This document shows positions 1 through 9,831 of a DNA stretch of 40,100 bases, in pieces. The stretch comes from Amycolatopsis sp. CA-128772 (GTDB taxonomy: Bacteria > Actinomycetota > Actinomycetes > Mycobacteriales > Pseudonocardiaceae): NCBI RefSeq assembly GCF_002904295.1, contig NZ_PPHG01000046.1, forward strand, positions 1 to 40,100. Direction: 5' to 3'. Position 1 is the first letter of the stretch, and the number at the start of each line of letters is the position of its first letter. The notes under the pieces are model-generated. The model had not been told where the DNA came from, searched no databases, and saw nothing but the letters and a program-made list of their open reading frames with translations. The translations under genes and the position numbers were made by a program.

Positions 1-861
1 CGGCCCCGCCATGACACCCGCGAAACCCATCGCCTCGGCCGCCTGAGAATGCTCCACGAACTCCTCCGGCTTCACCCACCGATCCACCGGATGATGCCGC
101 GGCGAGGGACGCAGATACTGCGTGATCGTCAAAATCTCACAACCCGCATCCACCAGATCCTGCATCGCCGGCGCCACCTCGTCCGGCGTCTCACCCATAC
201 CCAAGATCAAATTCGACTTCGTCACCAACCCGGCCTCACGCGCCGCAGTGATGACCTCCAACGACCGCGCATACCGGAACCCGGGACGAATGCGCTTGAA
301 AATCCGCGGCACCGTCTCCACGTTGTGCGCCAGAACCTCCGGCCGCGACCCGAACACCTCCGCCAACTGCTCCGGATCCGCGTTGAAGTCCGGGATCAAC
401 AGCTCGACACCCGTCCCGGGGTTGAGAGCGTGAATCTGCCGAACAGTTTCCGCGTACAGCCACGCGCCACCATCGGAGAGGTCATCCCGGGCGACACCGG
501 TGACCGTCGAATACCGCAAGCCCATGGCCTGCACCGACTCCGCAACCTTCCGCGGCTCGGAACGGTCCAACGCCGCCGGCTTACCCGTATCGATCTGGCA
601 GAAATCACAGCGCCGGGTGCACTGGTCGCCACCGATCAGGAACGTCGCTTCCCGGTCTTCCCAGCATTCGTAGATGTTGGGACAACCGGCCTCCTCACAG
701 ACCGTGTGCAAACCCTCGCGGCGCACGAGACCCTTGAGCTCGGTGAACTCCGGCCCCATCCGCACCCGCGTCTTGATCCACGACGGCTTCTTCTCGATCG
801 GCGTCTCACTGTTGCGAACCTCGAGACGCAGCAGCTTCCGGCCTTCAGGCGCAGCACTCAC
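1..861 (-). CDS. lipA: Lipoyl synthase LipA (3' end outside window)
   Basis: Radical SAM enzyme that inserts two sulfurs into the octanoyl group on lipoyl domains, the step after LipB. Translation from the GTG at 861 shows both iron-sulfur cluster motifs: the auxiliary C-x4-C-x5-C (Cys55, Cys60, Cys66) and the radical SAM C-x3-C-x2-C (Cys81, Cys85, Cys88, in CTRRCDFC). The visible 287 codons stop in GFAGVMAGP, near the usual C-terminal end of LipA, so only a short tail is missing. The gene starts 25 nt after the SDR gene on the same strand and may be co-transcribed with it. No strong ribosome site is seen before the GTG, so the exact start is less sure than the identity. Confidence 0.96.
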   Translation of the reverse strand, partial: MSAAPEGRKLLRLEVRNSETPIEKKPSWIKTRVRMGPEFTELKGLVRREGLHTVCEEAGCPNIYECWEDREATFLIGGDQCTRRCDFCQIDTGKPAALDRSEPRKVAESVQAMGLRYSTVTGVARDDLSDGGAWLYAETVRQIHALNPGTGVELLIPDFNADPEQLAEVFGSRPEVLAHNVETVPRIFKRIRPGFRYARSLEVITAAREAGLVTKSNLILGMGETPDEVAPAMQDLVDAGCEILTITQYLRPSPRHHPVDRWVKPEEFVEHSQAAEAMGFAGVMAGP

Positions 862-886
862 GGCTTCAACCGTACGCCCGTCCGGG

Positions 887-1825
887 CTACGCGGGATCGG
901 GGGTGACGCCGGTCAGCTTCGCCGTCAGCTCCCACAGCGCCGACCCCAGCCGCTCGCTGCGCGCGGCGGCCACGGCCGGCACCGCGGCCGGGTACCCGCG
1001 CAGGTTGCCGAGGCCGCGGGGACCGAAGTAGGTGCCGCCTTCGACGCCGTCGGCCGTCGCCGCGTAGAGCTGCGGGAGGGCGCCGATGCGGGTGTTCTGA
1101 GCGAACAGGAGCTCGCCGGCGCGGTGGCCGCCGGCGATCAGCGAGCGCACCACCGGGTTCGAATACGACCGCGCCATGCCGCTGCCCAGGCCGGTGGCGG
1201 TGTAGCCCGGGTGGGCGGCGACGCTGATCACACCGGAGCCGGCCGCGCGCAGGCGGCGGTCCAGTTCGAGCGCGAACATCTGGTCGGCGAGCTTCGACTG
1301 CCCGTACGCGGTGGCGGGGTTGTAGCGGCGGTGCTCGGCGTTCGGATCGTCGAAGTGGATGCGGGCGCCGACGGCGGCCAGGCTCGACAGCGTGACGACC
1401 CGGCGGCGCAGGGCGGGCATGAGCAGCCACGTCAACACCGCGTGGCCGAGGTAGTTGGTGCCGAACTGCAGCTCGAAGCCGTCGGCCGTGCGGCCGCGGG
1501 CGGTCGCCATCACGCCGGCGTTGTTCACCAGCACGTCGAGGGTGTCGCCGGTGCGTTCCCGCACCGAAGTTGCGGCCGCGTGCACCGAGGCGAGCTCGCT
1601 CAGGTCCAGTGGGACGAGCTCGGGTTCGGCGCCCGCGGCCACCGCTTTCACGGCGTCCAAAGCTTTCGCGCCGCGCTCGGCGGAGCGGCAGGCGAGCAGC
1701 ACGCGGGCCCCCTTGCCCGCGAGCACCTCGGCGGTGCGCAGCCCCAGCCCGGAGTTCGCCCCCGTGACCAGGACGGTCCGGCCGCTCTGGTCGGCGATGT
1801 CGGCTTCGGTCCAGCGCTGCGTCAT
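887..1825 (-). CDS. Short-chain dehydrogenase/reductase
   Basis: 312-aa SDR-family oxidoreductase. The cofactor motif TGANSGLG lies at residues 21-28 in a Rossmann N-terminus. The NNAG motif follows, then VVTLSS with the catalytic Ser region and a YGQSK motif giving the Tyr/Lys pair. Length and the TGANSGLG form fit the retinol dehydrogenase / protochlorophyllide reductase-like branch of the family. The substrate cannot be read from the sequence. A GGAG about 11 nt before the ATG supports the start. It lies 18 nt after the TetR-like gene and 25 nt before lipA, suggesting one leftward transcript of regulator, SDR and lipA. Confidence 0.9.
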   Translation of the reverse strand: MTQRWTEADIADQSGRTVLVTGANSGLGLRTAEVLAGKGARVLLACRSAERGAKALDAVKAVAAGAEPELVPLDLSELASVHAAATSVRERTGDTLDVLVNNAGVMATARGRTADGFELQFGTNYLGHAVLTWLLMPALRRRVVTLSSLAAVGARIHFDDPNAEHRRYNPATAYGQSKLADQMFALELDRRLRAAGSGVISVAAHPGYTATGLGSGMARSYSNPVVRSLIAGGHRAGELLFAQNTRIGALPQLYAATADGVEGGTYFGPRGLGNLRGYPAAVPAVAAARSERLGSALWELTAKLTGVTPDPA

Positions 1826-1843
1826 GCGCTTACTTAACTCCGT

Positions 1844-2359
1844 TTACGCGCTCGGCGCGAGCAGGCGCCGGAGGTGTCCCAGCACGGGACGACGGCGCTC
1901 CTCGCGGTTCGCGCGCAGCAGCGCCTCGAGCGCGTAGCCCACCTTGACGATCTCGCCGGCCGGCTCGCGCGGGTCGGCCAGCCCGGCCGTGACGGCGAGC
2001 ATCCGCAGCTCGCCTTCGTGCATCCGGCGCAGCGACGCGTGCCGCCCGTAGGCGCCGTCGAGGACCGCGCGCAGGTCGGCGTGCTCGTCGACGGCGGCGC
2101 GCCAGGCGCGGGTGACGGCGTCGACGTGGTCGCCGAGGCCGTCGGCGTCGTCCGGGTCGACGACCTCGGAACGGAGCCGGCCGCTCAGCGTGCGCGTCCA
2201 CTGGTACTGCAGGGCGGTGAGGACGTTTTCCTCGGTGCCGAAGTGCTCTTCGGCACCGGGCACCTCTTCGAGCGGCAGTGGCTCACCGGGGTTCCGGGCG
2301 GCCAGGCGGACGGTCGCTCCGAGAATTTCCTGACGTCGGTAGAAGTCGGTCCAGCTCAT
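1844..2359 (-). CDS. TetR/AcrR-like regulator, divergent N-terminus
   Basis: About 171 aa from the ATG at 2359 (MSWTDFYRRQEIL), chosen because AAGGGGAG lies just upstream. The open frame extends to 2443, but that part covers the intergenic operator candidates. The N-terminal 50 residues have the size and helical pattern of a TetR DNA-binding domain, but the helix-turn-helix is weak. The all-helical C-terminus resembles a TetR ligand domain. It is divergent from a clear TetR gene at 2490 and directly upstream of the SDR gene. The family call is an inference; it could be a non-DNA-binding relative. Confidence 0.6.
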   Translation of the reverse strand: MSWTDFYRRQEILGATVRLAARNPGEPLPLEEVPGAEEHFGTEENVLTALQYQWTRTLSGRLRSEVVDPDDADGLGDHVDAVTRAWRAAVDEHADLRAVLDGAYGRHASLRRMHEGELRMLAVTAGLADPREPAGEIVKVGYALEALLRANREERRRPVLGHLRRLLAPSA

Positions 2360-2386
2360 CTGTGGCTCCCCTTCCGTGGCCCGGGT

Positions 2387-2450
2387 CATACCGCGGGTCT
2401 GCGGCATACTCCCGGTACGGACCTGACGCGCCGAACATACCATGAGTATG
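2387..2450. promoter_or_regulatory. CATAC-type operator candidates in a divergent promoter
   Basis: The gap between the two divergent regulator genes holds three CATAC words on the plus strand (2387-2391, 2405-2409, 2436-2440) and a matching GTATG at 2446-2450. The last two form a CATAC-N5-GTATG inverted repeat, and CATACTC at 2405-2411 is the exact complement of GAGTATG at 2444-2450. This arrangement suits dimeric TetR-type repressor binding. The assignment to one or both flanking regulators is inferred from position only. Confidence 0.5.
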
Positions 2451-2489
2451 GAGAGCTGCTCCGGGCGTAAAGTTGTGAAGGTGGCGACA

Positions 2490-3101
2490 ATGAGGTCCAG
2501 ACGACTCGACTATTCCGAGTCGACGCGGTCCGCGCTGGTCGACAGCGCGGTCGAACTGTTCACCAAGCGCGGTTACGCGGGTACCTCGCTCGACGAGGTC
2601 GCCAAACGCGCCCGGGTGACCAAGGGCGCGCTGTATCACCACTTCAGCGGCAAGCAGGCGCTCTTCGAGGCCGCGTTCGACCAGGTCGAAAGCCTCGTCT
2701 ACGACCGGCTCGACAAGATCATGACCGGCGAGGGCACGCCGTGGGAGCGCGCGCTCGGCGGGCTCAACGCGTTCATCCGCGCCTGCCTCGACCCCGCCTA
2801 CCAGCGGATCGCCATCCACGAGGCGCCAGTGGTGATGGGCTGGGAGCGCTGGCGCGAGGCCGAAGAGCGGTGCAGCTTCGGGCTCGTGCGATCCGGGCTG
2901 CAGTCGCTGATCGACGCGGGCGAGGTCGAGCCGGTCCCGGTCGAGGTGACCGCGCGGCTGCTGTTCGGCGCGCTGTCGAGCGCGGCGACCGAAATCGCCA
3001 GTTCACCCGACCCGAAGAAGGTCAGCGCCGAGATCGAGGACGTGATCGTCCGCATGCTGGTCCGGCTGAGGCGCACGGAACCCGACGTCTCTATAGGCTG
3101 A
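2490..3101 (+). CDS. TetR/AcrR family transcriptional regulator
   Basis: 203-aa repressor from the ATG at 2490, with GAAGGTGG 6 nt upstream; longer in-frame starts would run through the operator candidates. The N-terminal domain is typical TetR: residues in ALVDSAVELFTKRGYAG, then TSLDEVAKRARVTKGALYHHF as the helix-turn-helix and recognition helix. The C-terminal ligand domain resembles TetR_C regulators common in actinomycetes. It ends 4 nt before the LLM oxidoreductase gene, so the two are very likely one transcript and the regulator probably controls that gene and itself. Confidence 0.92.
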   Translation: MRSRRLDYSESTRSALVDSAVELFTKRGYAGTSLDEVAKRARVTKGALYHHFSGKQALFEAAFDQVESLVYDRLDKIMTGEGTPWERALGGLNAFIRACLDPAYQRIAIHEAPVVMGWERWREAEERCSFGLVRSGLQSLIDAGEVEPVPVEVTARLLFGALSSAATEIASSPDPKKVSAEIEDVIVRMLVRLRRTEPDVSIG

Positions 3102-3105
3102 CGTC

Positions 3106-4041
3106 GTGGACTTGAGGATCTTCACCGAGCCCCAGCAGGGGGCCAGCTACGACGACCTGCTGCGCGTCGCCAAGGCGACCGAAGCCGCCGGTTACGACGC
3201 CTTCTTCCGCAGCGACCACTACCTGAGGATGGGCTCGGCCGACGGCCTGCCCGGCCCGACCGACGCGTGGATCACCCTCGCCGGCCTGGCCCGGGAGACC
3301 AGCCGGATCCGGCTCGGCACGCTCGTCACCGCGGCGACGTTCCGGCACCCGGGCCCGCTGGCCATCTCCGTCGCGCAGGTGGACCAGATGTCCGGCGGCC
3401 GCGTGGAGTTCGGCCTCGGCGCCGGCTGGTACGACGCCGAGCACGAGGCGTACGGCCTGACGCTGCCGCCGCTGAAGGAGCGCTTCGACCGCTACGCCGA
3501 GCAGCTCGAGGTCATCACTGGGCTGTGGAAGACGCCGGTGGGCTCGACGTACTCGTTCGACGGCCGGTACTACCAGCTGTCGGAGTCGCCGGGCCTGCCG
3601 AAGCCGGCGCAGTCCCCGGCCCCGCCGGTGATCATCGGCGGCGGCGGCAAGAAACGCACCCCGGCCCTGGCGGCGCGCTTCGCGGACGAGTTCAACCTGC
3701 CGTTCGTCGACGCGGAAACGGCGGCGGCCCAGTTCGCCCGCGTCGAGGCGGCGGCGACCGAGATCGGCCGCGACCCGAAGGAGATCCTGCGCTCGGTGGC
3801 CCTGGTCATCGGCGTGGGCCGCACGGACGAAGAGGTCGCGCGGCGGGCGTCGGTGATCGGGCGGGACGTCGACGAGCTGCGGGCGAACGGCCTGGCCGGC
3901 ACGCCCGCGGAGGTCGTCGACCGGATCGGGCGGTGGCGGGAGCAGACCGGGATCACCCGGGTGTACCTGCAGCTGCTGGATCTTTCGGACCTGGACCAGA
4001 TCGATCTCATCGCCGCCGAGGTGGCGCCGCAGCTGGACTAG
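3106..4041 (+). CDS. LLM-class F420-dependent oxidoreductase
   Basis: 311-aa luciferase-like TIM-barrel oxidoreductase with a GTG start 4 nt after the TetR stop. It begins DLRIFTEPQQG, followed by AKATEAAGYDAFFRSDHY. It contains the family block LGTLVTAATFRHPGPLA and the GRVEFGLGAGWYDAEH segment. These match the F420-dependent LLM subfamily (TIGR03560 type) abundant in actinomycetes. The substrate is unknown; relatives use deazaflavin F420 for hydride transfer. The gene ends in a repeat-derived hairpin shared with the convergent lipB. Confidence 0.9.
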   Translation: MDLRIFTEPQQGASYDDLLRVAKATEAAGYDAFFRSDHYLRMGSADGLPGPTDAWITLAGLARETSRIRLGTLVTAATFRHPGPLAISVAQVDQMSGGRVEFGLGAGWYDAEHEAYGLTLPPLKERFDRYAEQLEVITGLWKTPVGSTYSFDGRYYQLSESPGLPKPAQSPAPPVIIGGGGKKRTPALAARFADEFNLPFVDAETAAAQFARVEAAATEIGRDPKEILRSVALVIGVGRTDEEVARRASVIGRDVDELRANGLAGTPAEVVDRIGRWREQTGITRVYLQLLDLSDLDQIDLIAAEVAPQLD

Positions 4042-4095
4042 CACCCCACTGTGGCGTTCGGTGCGTGGGACGCACCGAACGCCACATTGGGGTGC
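4041..4095. repeat. Palindromic repeat family A, copy 1 (likely bidirectional terminator)
   Basis: Near-perfect inverted repeat between convergent LLM and lipB genes. Arms are 4041-4066 and 4070-4095 with a 3-nt loop (GGG) and a single mismatch (4049/4087). The core TGTGGCGTTCGGTGCGT and its complement recur at 14.6 kb, so this is a dispersed repeat and not only a local terminator. Its position fits transcription stop for both genes. Confidence 0.85.
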
Positions 4096-4100
4096 GTTGG

Positions 4101-4841
4101 TCAGTTCTGGAGCGCGAAGGTGACGCCGGGGGCCTCGGGCGCGGCCGGGCGGGGGAGCCAGCGGTCCTCGCTCACCGGGAGCTCGCCTTCGAGGGCCGCC
4201 AGGACCGCGTCGCGGGCCAATGGCAACACCGCCTCGACCGTGACGTCGCGCTGGAGCTCGTACGACAGGGACGTCACGCCCGCGTCGCGGATGCCGCACG
4301 GGACGATGCTGTCGAAGGCCGCCAGGTCCGCGTTGCAGTTCAGCTCGAAGCCGTGCATCGTCACGCCTCGCTGGACGCGGATGCCGATCGCCGCGATCTT
4401 GCGCTCGATGCCGCGGTCGTCGGCCGGGATCCAGACGCCGCTGCGGCCCTCCACGCGGCCGCTCGCCACGCCCAGCTGGTCGCACACGTGGATCAGGGCC
4501 TCCTCCAGGCGCCGCACGTAGTGGACCACGTCGATCGGGTCGGCGAGCTTCACGATCGGGTAGCCGACCAGCTGGCCCGGGCCGTGCCAGGTGATCTTGC
4601 CGCCGCGGTCGACGTCGATCACCGGGGTGCCGTCCGTGGGGCGGTCGGCCTCCTCCGTGCGCTTGCCCGCGGTGTACACCGACGGGTGCTGCAGCAGGAG
4701 CATCGTGTCCGGGGCGGTGCCGTCCGCGCGAGCCGTAAGGAAGCTCCGCTGGAGCTCCCAGGCTTCGGTGTAGTCGATCGTGCCGAGCTCGCGGACGTCG
4801 ACCGGCTCGGTGCTGGCGCGGCAGGTGCGGGAAGAACTCAC
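4101..4841 (-). CDS. lipB: Octanoyltransferase LipB
   Basis: 246-aa lipoyl(octanoyl) transferase, which moves octanoate from acyl carrier protein to lipoyl domains such as those of SucB nearby. The signature RGGKITWHGPGQ is at 79-90. The catalytic lysine lies in ERKIAAIG (Lys148) and the catalytic cysteine in PCGI (Cys182). The GTG start at 4841 overlaps the PAP2 stop as GTGA, indicating translational coupling. An N-terminal extension of about 15 residues precedes the conserved region. LipA, its usual neighbour, lies 3.2 kb away beyond two oxidoreductase units. Confidence 0.96.
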   Translation of the reverse strand: MSSSRTCRASTEPVDVRELGTIDYTEAWELQRSFLTARADGTAPDTMLLLQHPSVYTAGKRTEEADRPTDGTPVIDVDRGGKITWHGPGQLVGYPIVKLADPIDVVHYVRRLEEALIHVCDQLGVASGRVEGRSGVWIPADDRGIERKIAAIGIRVQRGVTMHGFELNCNADLAAFDSIVPCGIRDAGVTSLSYELQRDVTVEAVLPLARDAVLAALEGELPVSEDRWLPRPAAPEAPGVTFALQN

Positions 4842-5461
4842 CCGTCGAGGCTACGCCCGTCACCCGGGGGAAGCAGCCGCAAGGCGCACGCTGAGAGCAG
4901 CCCGACACCGGTCACCGCCAGCACTGCGCCGATCGTGTCGGTGACCCAGTGGACGCCGAGCACGACGCGGCAGGCGGCCGACAGCACCACCGCCACCGCC
5001 ACGGCCACCGCGACCCGCCGGACCAGCCGCGGCCGCAGCCACGCGCACAGCAGGAGCAGGACCAGGCCGGTGCTCGCCACCGACACCACGTGCCCGCTCG
5101 GGTAGCTCAGGTCCGGGTAGTCGCGCGGGCGTTCCCGCAGGAAGATCGGCTTGAACACCAGGCTGGTCAGCCGGCACAGCAGCAGCACCACGGCCAGCCG
5201 GACGCACAGGCCGAAGTGCTCACGCCGACGTAGCGCCAAGGCCAGTAGCGCCACCCCGAGGACGTAGGGCAGGACCGGGCCGAGGACGTCGCTCCCGGCC
5301 TGCGCGACCCGCCCGAGCGGCTCCGCGTACACGCCGTGCAGCGCATCGGAGACCGCGACGTCGAGGGCCAAGGGCTGCCGCGCGACACTCAGCCCGAGCA
5401 GGACGAACGCGGCCGAGAACACCACGCCCACGACGAGCCACCGCTGCAGCCGGACGCTCAT
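4838..5461 (-). CDS. PAP2-family phosphatase, integral membrane
   Basis: 207-aa membrane phosphatase of the PAP2 / undecaprenyl-diphosphatase-like superfamily. The three catalytic signatures are present: K-x6-RP (KPIFLRERP near 104-112), PSGH (121-124) and R-x5-H-x3-D (Arg165, His171, Asp175). About six hydrophobic segments are visible. The start at 5461 overlaps the upstream TIGR01777 stop as ATGA, and the end overlaps lipB as GTGA, so the three genes form a tight operon. The likely role is lipid phosphate hydrolysis at the membrane; the substrate is not determined. Confidence 0.9.
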   Translation of the reverse strand: MSVRLQRWLVVGVVFSAAFVLLGLSVARQPLALDVAVSDALHGVYAEPLGRVAQAGSDVLGPVLPYVLGVALLALALRRREHFGLCVRLAVVLLLCRLTSLVFKPIFLRERPRDYPDLSYPSGHVVSVASTGLVLLLLCAWLRPRLVRRVAVAVAVAVVLSAACRVVLGVHWVTDTIGAVLAVTGVGLLSACALRLLPPGDGRSLDG

Positions 5462-6330
5462 GCCGCGGCGAGCGCGCGGTCCAGCGTCGGGTGCCGGAAC
5501 TCGTACCCGGACCCCTTCAACACCGCGGGCACGGCTCGCTGCCCGAACAGGGCCATCTCCTCCCCGGCCTGGCCGAGCACGGCCTTGAGCGCGAATCCGG
5601 GTACCCACCACGGCGCCGGCCGGTGCAGCGCGCGGCCGACGGCCCGGGTGAACTCGGCGTTGGTCACCGGTTCGGGGCCGGTCAGGTTCACCGGGCCACT
5701 TATGTCGTGCGTCAGGACGTGGACGATCGCGCCGATCTCGTCTTCGAGCGAGATCCACGACATGTACTGGCGGCCGTCGCCGAGGCGCCCGCCCAGGCAC
5801 AGCCGGAAGAGCGGCCGCAGCGTGCCGTAGAGGCCGCCTTCGGCCGAAAGGACGAGCCCGGTGCGGAGGTGCACGACCCGCGCGTCGCCCGCCGGCGCCG
5901 TCGCCGCTTCCCACGCTTCGCAGAGCTCGGCGAGGAACCCCTGCCCGCGCGGCGCGGACTCGTCCACAGTGGACTCGTGAGTGTGACCGTAGTAGCCGAC
6001 CGCGGAAGCGTTGACGAGCGCGCCGACCCCGTGTTCGGCGACGGCTTCGGCGAGCACCTCGGTCGGCTCGACCCGGCTGTCGGTGAGCTGCTGCTTGCGC
6101 ATCGCGCTCCACCGGCCGGGGAACAGCCGCTGCCCACCCAGGTTCACGACGGCGTCGACACCTTCGAAGGCGCCGTCCGCGATGGTCCCGGACGGCGGGT
6201 CCCAGCGGAATTCGCCGCCGCCGCGCGTTTCCCGCCGGACCAGGCGACGGACCTCGTGGCCCTCCCGTCGCAGCCGGTCGCCCAGCGCCGACCCGATCAA
6301 GCCGCTCGCTCCGGCGATGAGTACTCGCAT
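5458..6330 (-). CDS. TIGR01777 family NAD-dependent epimerase-like protein
   Basis: 290-aa extended-SDR protein from the ATG at 6330 (MRVLIAGASGLIG), which places the nucleotide-binding loop at the usual N-terminal position; a longer in-frame ATG at 6348 is possible. It contains VVNLGGQ, SAVGYYG and a C-terminal WVPGFALK...GEEM segment with the DUF1731 pattern, all typical of TIGR01777 proteins. The mycobacterial counterpart also sits between the E2 gene and lipB. The biochemical function is unknown. Its stop overlaps the PAP2 start. Confidence 0.9.
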   Translation of the reverse strand: MRVLIAGASGLIGSALGDRLRREGHEVRRLVRRETRGGGEFRWDPPSGTIADGAFEGVDAVVNLGGQRLFPGRWSAMRKQQLTDSRVEPTEVLAEAVAEHGVGALVNASAVGYYGHTHESTVDESAPRGQGFLAELCEAWEAATAPAGDARVVHLRTGLVLSAEGGLYGTLRPLFRLCLGGRLGDGRQYMSWISLEDEIGAIVHVLTHDISGPVNLTGPEPVTNAEFTRAVGRALHRPAPWWVPGFALKAVLGQAGEEMALFGQRAVPAVLKGSGYEFRHPTLDRALAAA

Positions 6331-6380
6331 GCTCCGATCGTTGCGCATCCGCTGCGTGTCCGCACGCCCGGCCCGGATGC

Positions 6381-6419
6381 GGCGAAGGCCGCCACGGGAA
6401 TCCCGTGGCGGCCTTCGCC
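6381..6419 (-). terminator. Strong hairpin after sucB
   Basis: Perfect 18-bp inverted repeat (6381-6398 and 6402-6419) with a 3-nt AAT loop, 10 nt beyond the sucB stop and before the TIGR01777 gene. There is no long T tract, as is common in high-GC actinomycetes. It likely separates lpd-sucB from the TIGR01777-PAP2-lipB unit, fully or partly. Confidence 0.88.
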
Positions 6420-6428
6420 GGAGGTGAC

Positions 6429-8219
<1,791 letters not shown>

Positions 8220-8274
8220 CGTTCGCTGACTCCTCTTTCAAGTTCTGCGGTGTCTGGATTCTGCTGGTGGGACG

Positions 8275-9648
8275 TCAGCTGTGCACGTGCAGCGGCTTCC
8301 CCGCGAGGGCGAGGAACGCTTCACCGAGGGCCTCGGTCTGGGTCGGGTGGGCGTGGATGAGGGGCGCGACGTCCTCGGGGAAGGCCTCCCAGCTGTAGAT
8401 CAGCTGCGCTTCGCCGATCAGCTCGCCGACGCGGTCGCCCACCATGTGGACTCCCACGACCGGGCCGTCCGGCGCCTTGACCAGCTTGACGCCGCCGGAG
8501 GTCTTGAGGATCTGGCTCTTGCCGTTGCCGCCGAGGTCGTAGGTGAACGTCGTGACGTCCGAGCCGTACTTGTCCTTCGCCTGCGACTCGGTCAGCCCGA
8601 CCGACGCGACCTCCGGGTGCGAGTAGGTGACCCGCGGGATGCCGCTCTCGTCGATCACGCGCGGGTTCTGCCCGGCGATCTCCTCGGCGACGAAGATGCC
8701 CTGCTGGAAGCCGCGGTGCGCGAGCTGCAGGCCGGGGACGATGTCGCCGACGGCGTAGACGTTCGGCAGGTTCGTGCGCAGCCGCTCGTCGGTGAGGACG
8801 AAGCCGCGGTCGATCTTGACGCCGGCCTCCTCGTAGCCGTGGCCGGCCGAGTTCGGCCCGCGGCCGACGGCGACCAGCAGCAGGTCGGCCTCGATGGTCT
8901 CGCCGGACTCCAGCGAGACGCTCACGCCGTTGTCGTCCTGCTTCGCGCCGGTGAACTTCACGCCGGTCTTGAAGGCGATCTTGCGGCGGCGGAAAGCGCG
9001 CTCGAGCTGCTTGGACGCGAACTCGTCCTCGTTCGGGACGAGCCGGGGCAGCGCCTCGACGATGGTGACGTCGACGCCGAAGGAGGCCCAGACGCTGGCG
9101 AACTCGACGCCGATGACGCCGCCGCCGAGGACGACGACCTTCTTGGGGACGTAGTCGAGGGACAGGGCCTGCTCGCTGGCGATGATGCGGCCGCCGAGCT
9201 CCAGGCCGGGCAGCGTGCGCGAGTACGAGCCGGTGGCGAGGATGACGTTCTTGCCGGTGTAGCGGGTGCCGTCCACCTCGACGGTCGTGCCGCCGACGAA
9301 CGTGCCGCTGCCCTCGACGAGGTTCACCTTGTGCGCCTTGGCCAGGCCCTGCAGGCCCTTGTACAGGCGGGCGACGATCCCGTCCTTGTACTTGTTGACC
9401 CCGGCGATGTCGATGCCCTCGAAGGCGGCCTTGACGCCGACCGCCTCGGCGTCGCGGGTTTCGTCGGCGACCTCGGCGGCGTGGAGCAGGGCCTTGGTCG
9501 GGATGCAGCCCCGGTGGAGGCACGTCCCGCCCAGCTTGTCCTTCTCGATCAGCGTGACGGAAAGGCCCAGCTCGGCCGCGCGGAACGCCGCGGCGTAGCC
9601 GCCCGATCCGCCTCCCAGGATCACGAGGTCGGCGGAGGTGTCGGTCAC
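8275..9648 (-). CDS. lpdA: Dihydrolipoyl dehydrogenase (E3)
   Basis: 457-aa flavoprotein disulfide reductase that re-oxidises dihydrolipoyl groups of the E2. The FAD-binding GGGSGG is at 12-17. The redox disulfide is in GGTCLHRGCIPTK (Cys43, Cys48). The NAD-binding block VVVLGGGVIGVEFASVW is present, as is the C-terminal HAHPTQTE with the catalytic His434/Glu439 pair. The GTG start at 9648 has GAGGAG 8 nt upstream. It is the first gene of a leftward lpd-sucB unit. In mycobacteria the E3 gene is remote from the E2 gene, so the pairing here makes functional sense but differs from that relative. Confidence 0.97.
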   Translation of the reverse strand: MTDTSADLVILGGGSGGYAAAFRAAELGLSVTLIEKDKLGGTCLHRGCIPTKALLHAAEVADETRDAEAVGVKAAFEGIDIAGVNKYKDGIVARLYKGLQGLAKAHKVNLVEGSGTFVGGTTVEVDGTRYTGKNVILATGSYSRTLPGLELGGRIIASEQALSLDYVPKKVVVLGGGVIGVEFASVWASFGVDVTIVEALPRLVPNEDEFASKQLERAFRRRKIAFKTGVKFTGAKQDDNGVSVSLESGETIEADLLLVAVGRGPNSAGHGYEEAGVKIDRGFVLTDERLRTNLPNVYAVGDIVPGLQLAHRGFQQGIFVAEEIAGQNPRVIDESGIPRVTYSHPEVASVGLTESQAKDKYGSDVTTFTYDLGGNGKSQILKTSGGVKLVKAPDGPVVGVHMVGDRVGELIGEAQLIYSWEAFPEDVAPLIHAHPTQTEALGEAFLALAGKPLHVHS

Positions 9649-9831
9649 TTCATTAACTCCTCGGCAAGCAGTGGGGTGATGCTCGGTCGTCGCGCCCGCG
9701 CCCGGTATAACCGCGCGCGCGACACCGCCATCTTGTCACTACGCCGGACGGGGCTGCGAGCTAGCCGGGTGTGCGACGCCGACCACACGCGGACATCGGG
9801 ATAATGAGTGGGTAGGTCTCGAGGAGGAGAG

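Noticed and set aside
2360..2443. Longer N-terminus of the TetR-like protein up to 2443
   Set aside because: It would cover the CATAC operator region, and a good ribosome site precedes the ATG at 2359.
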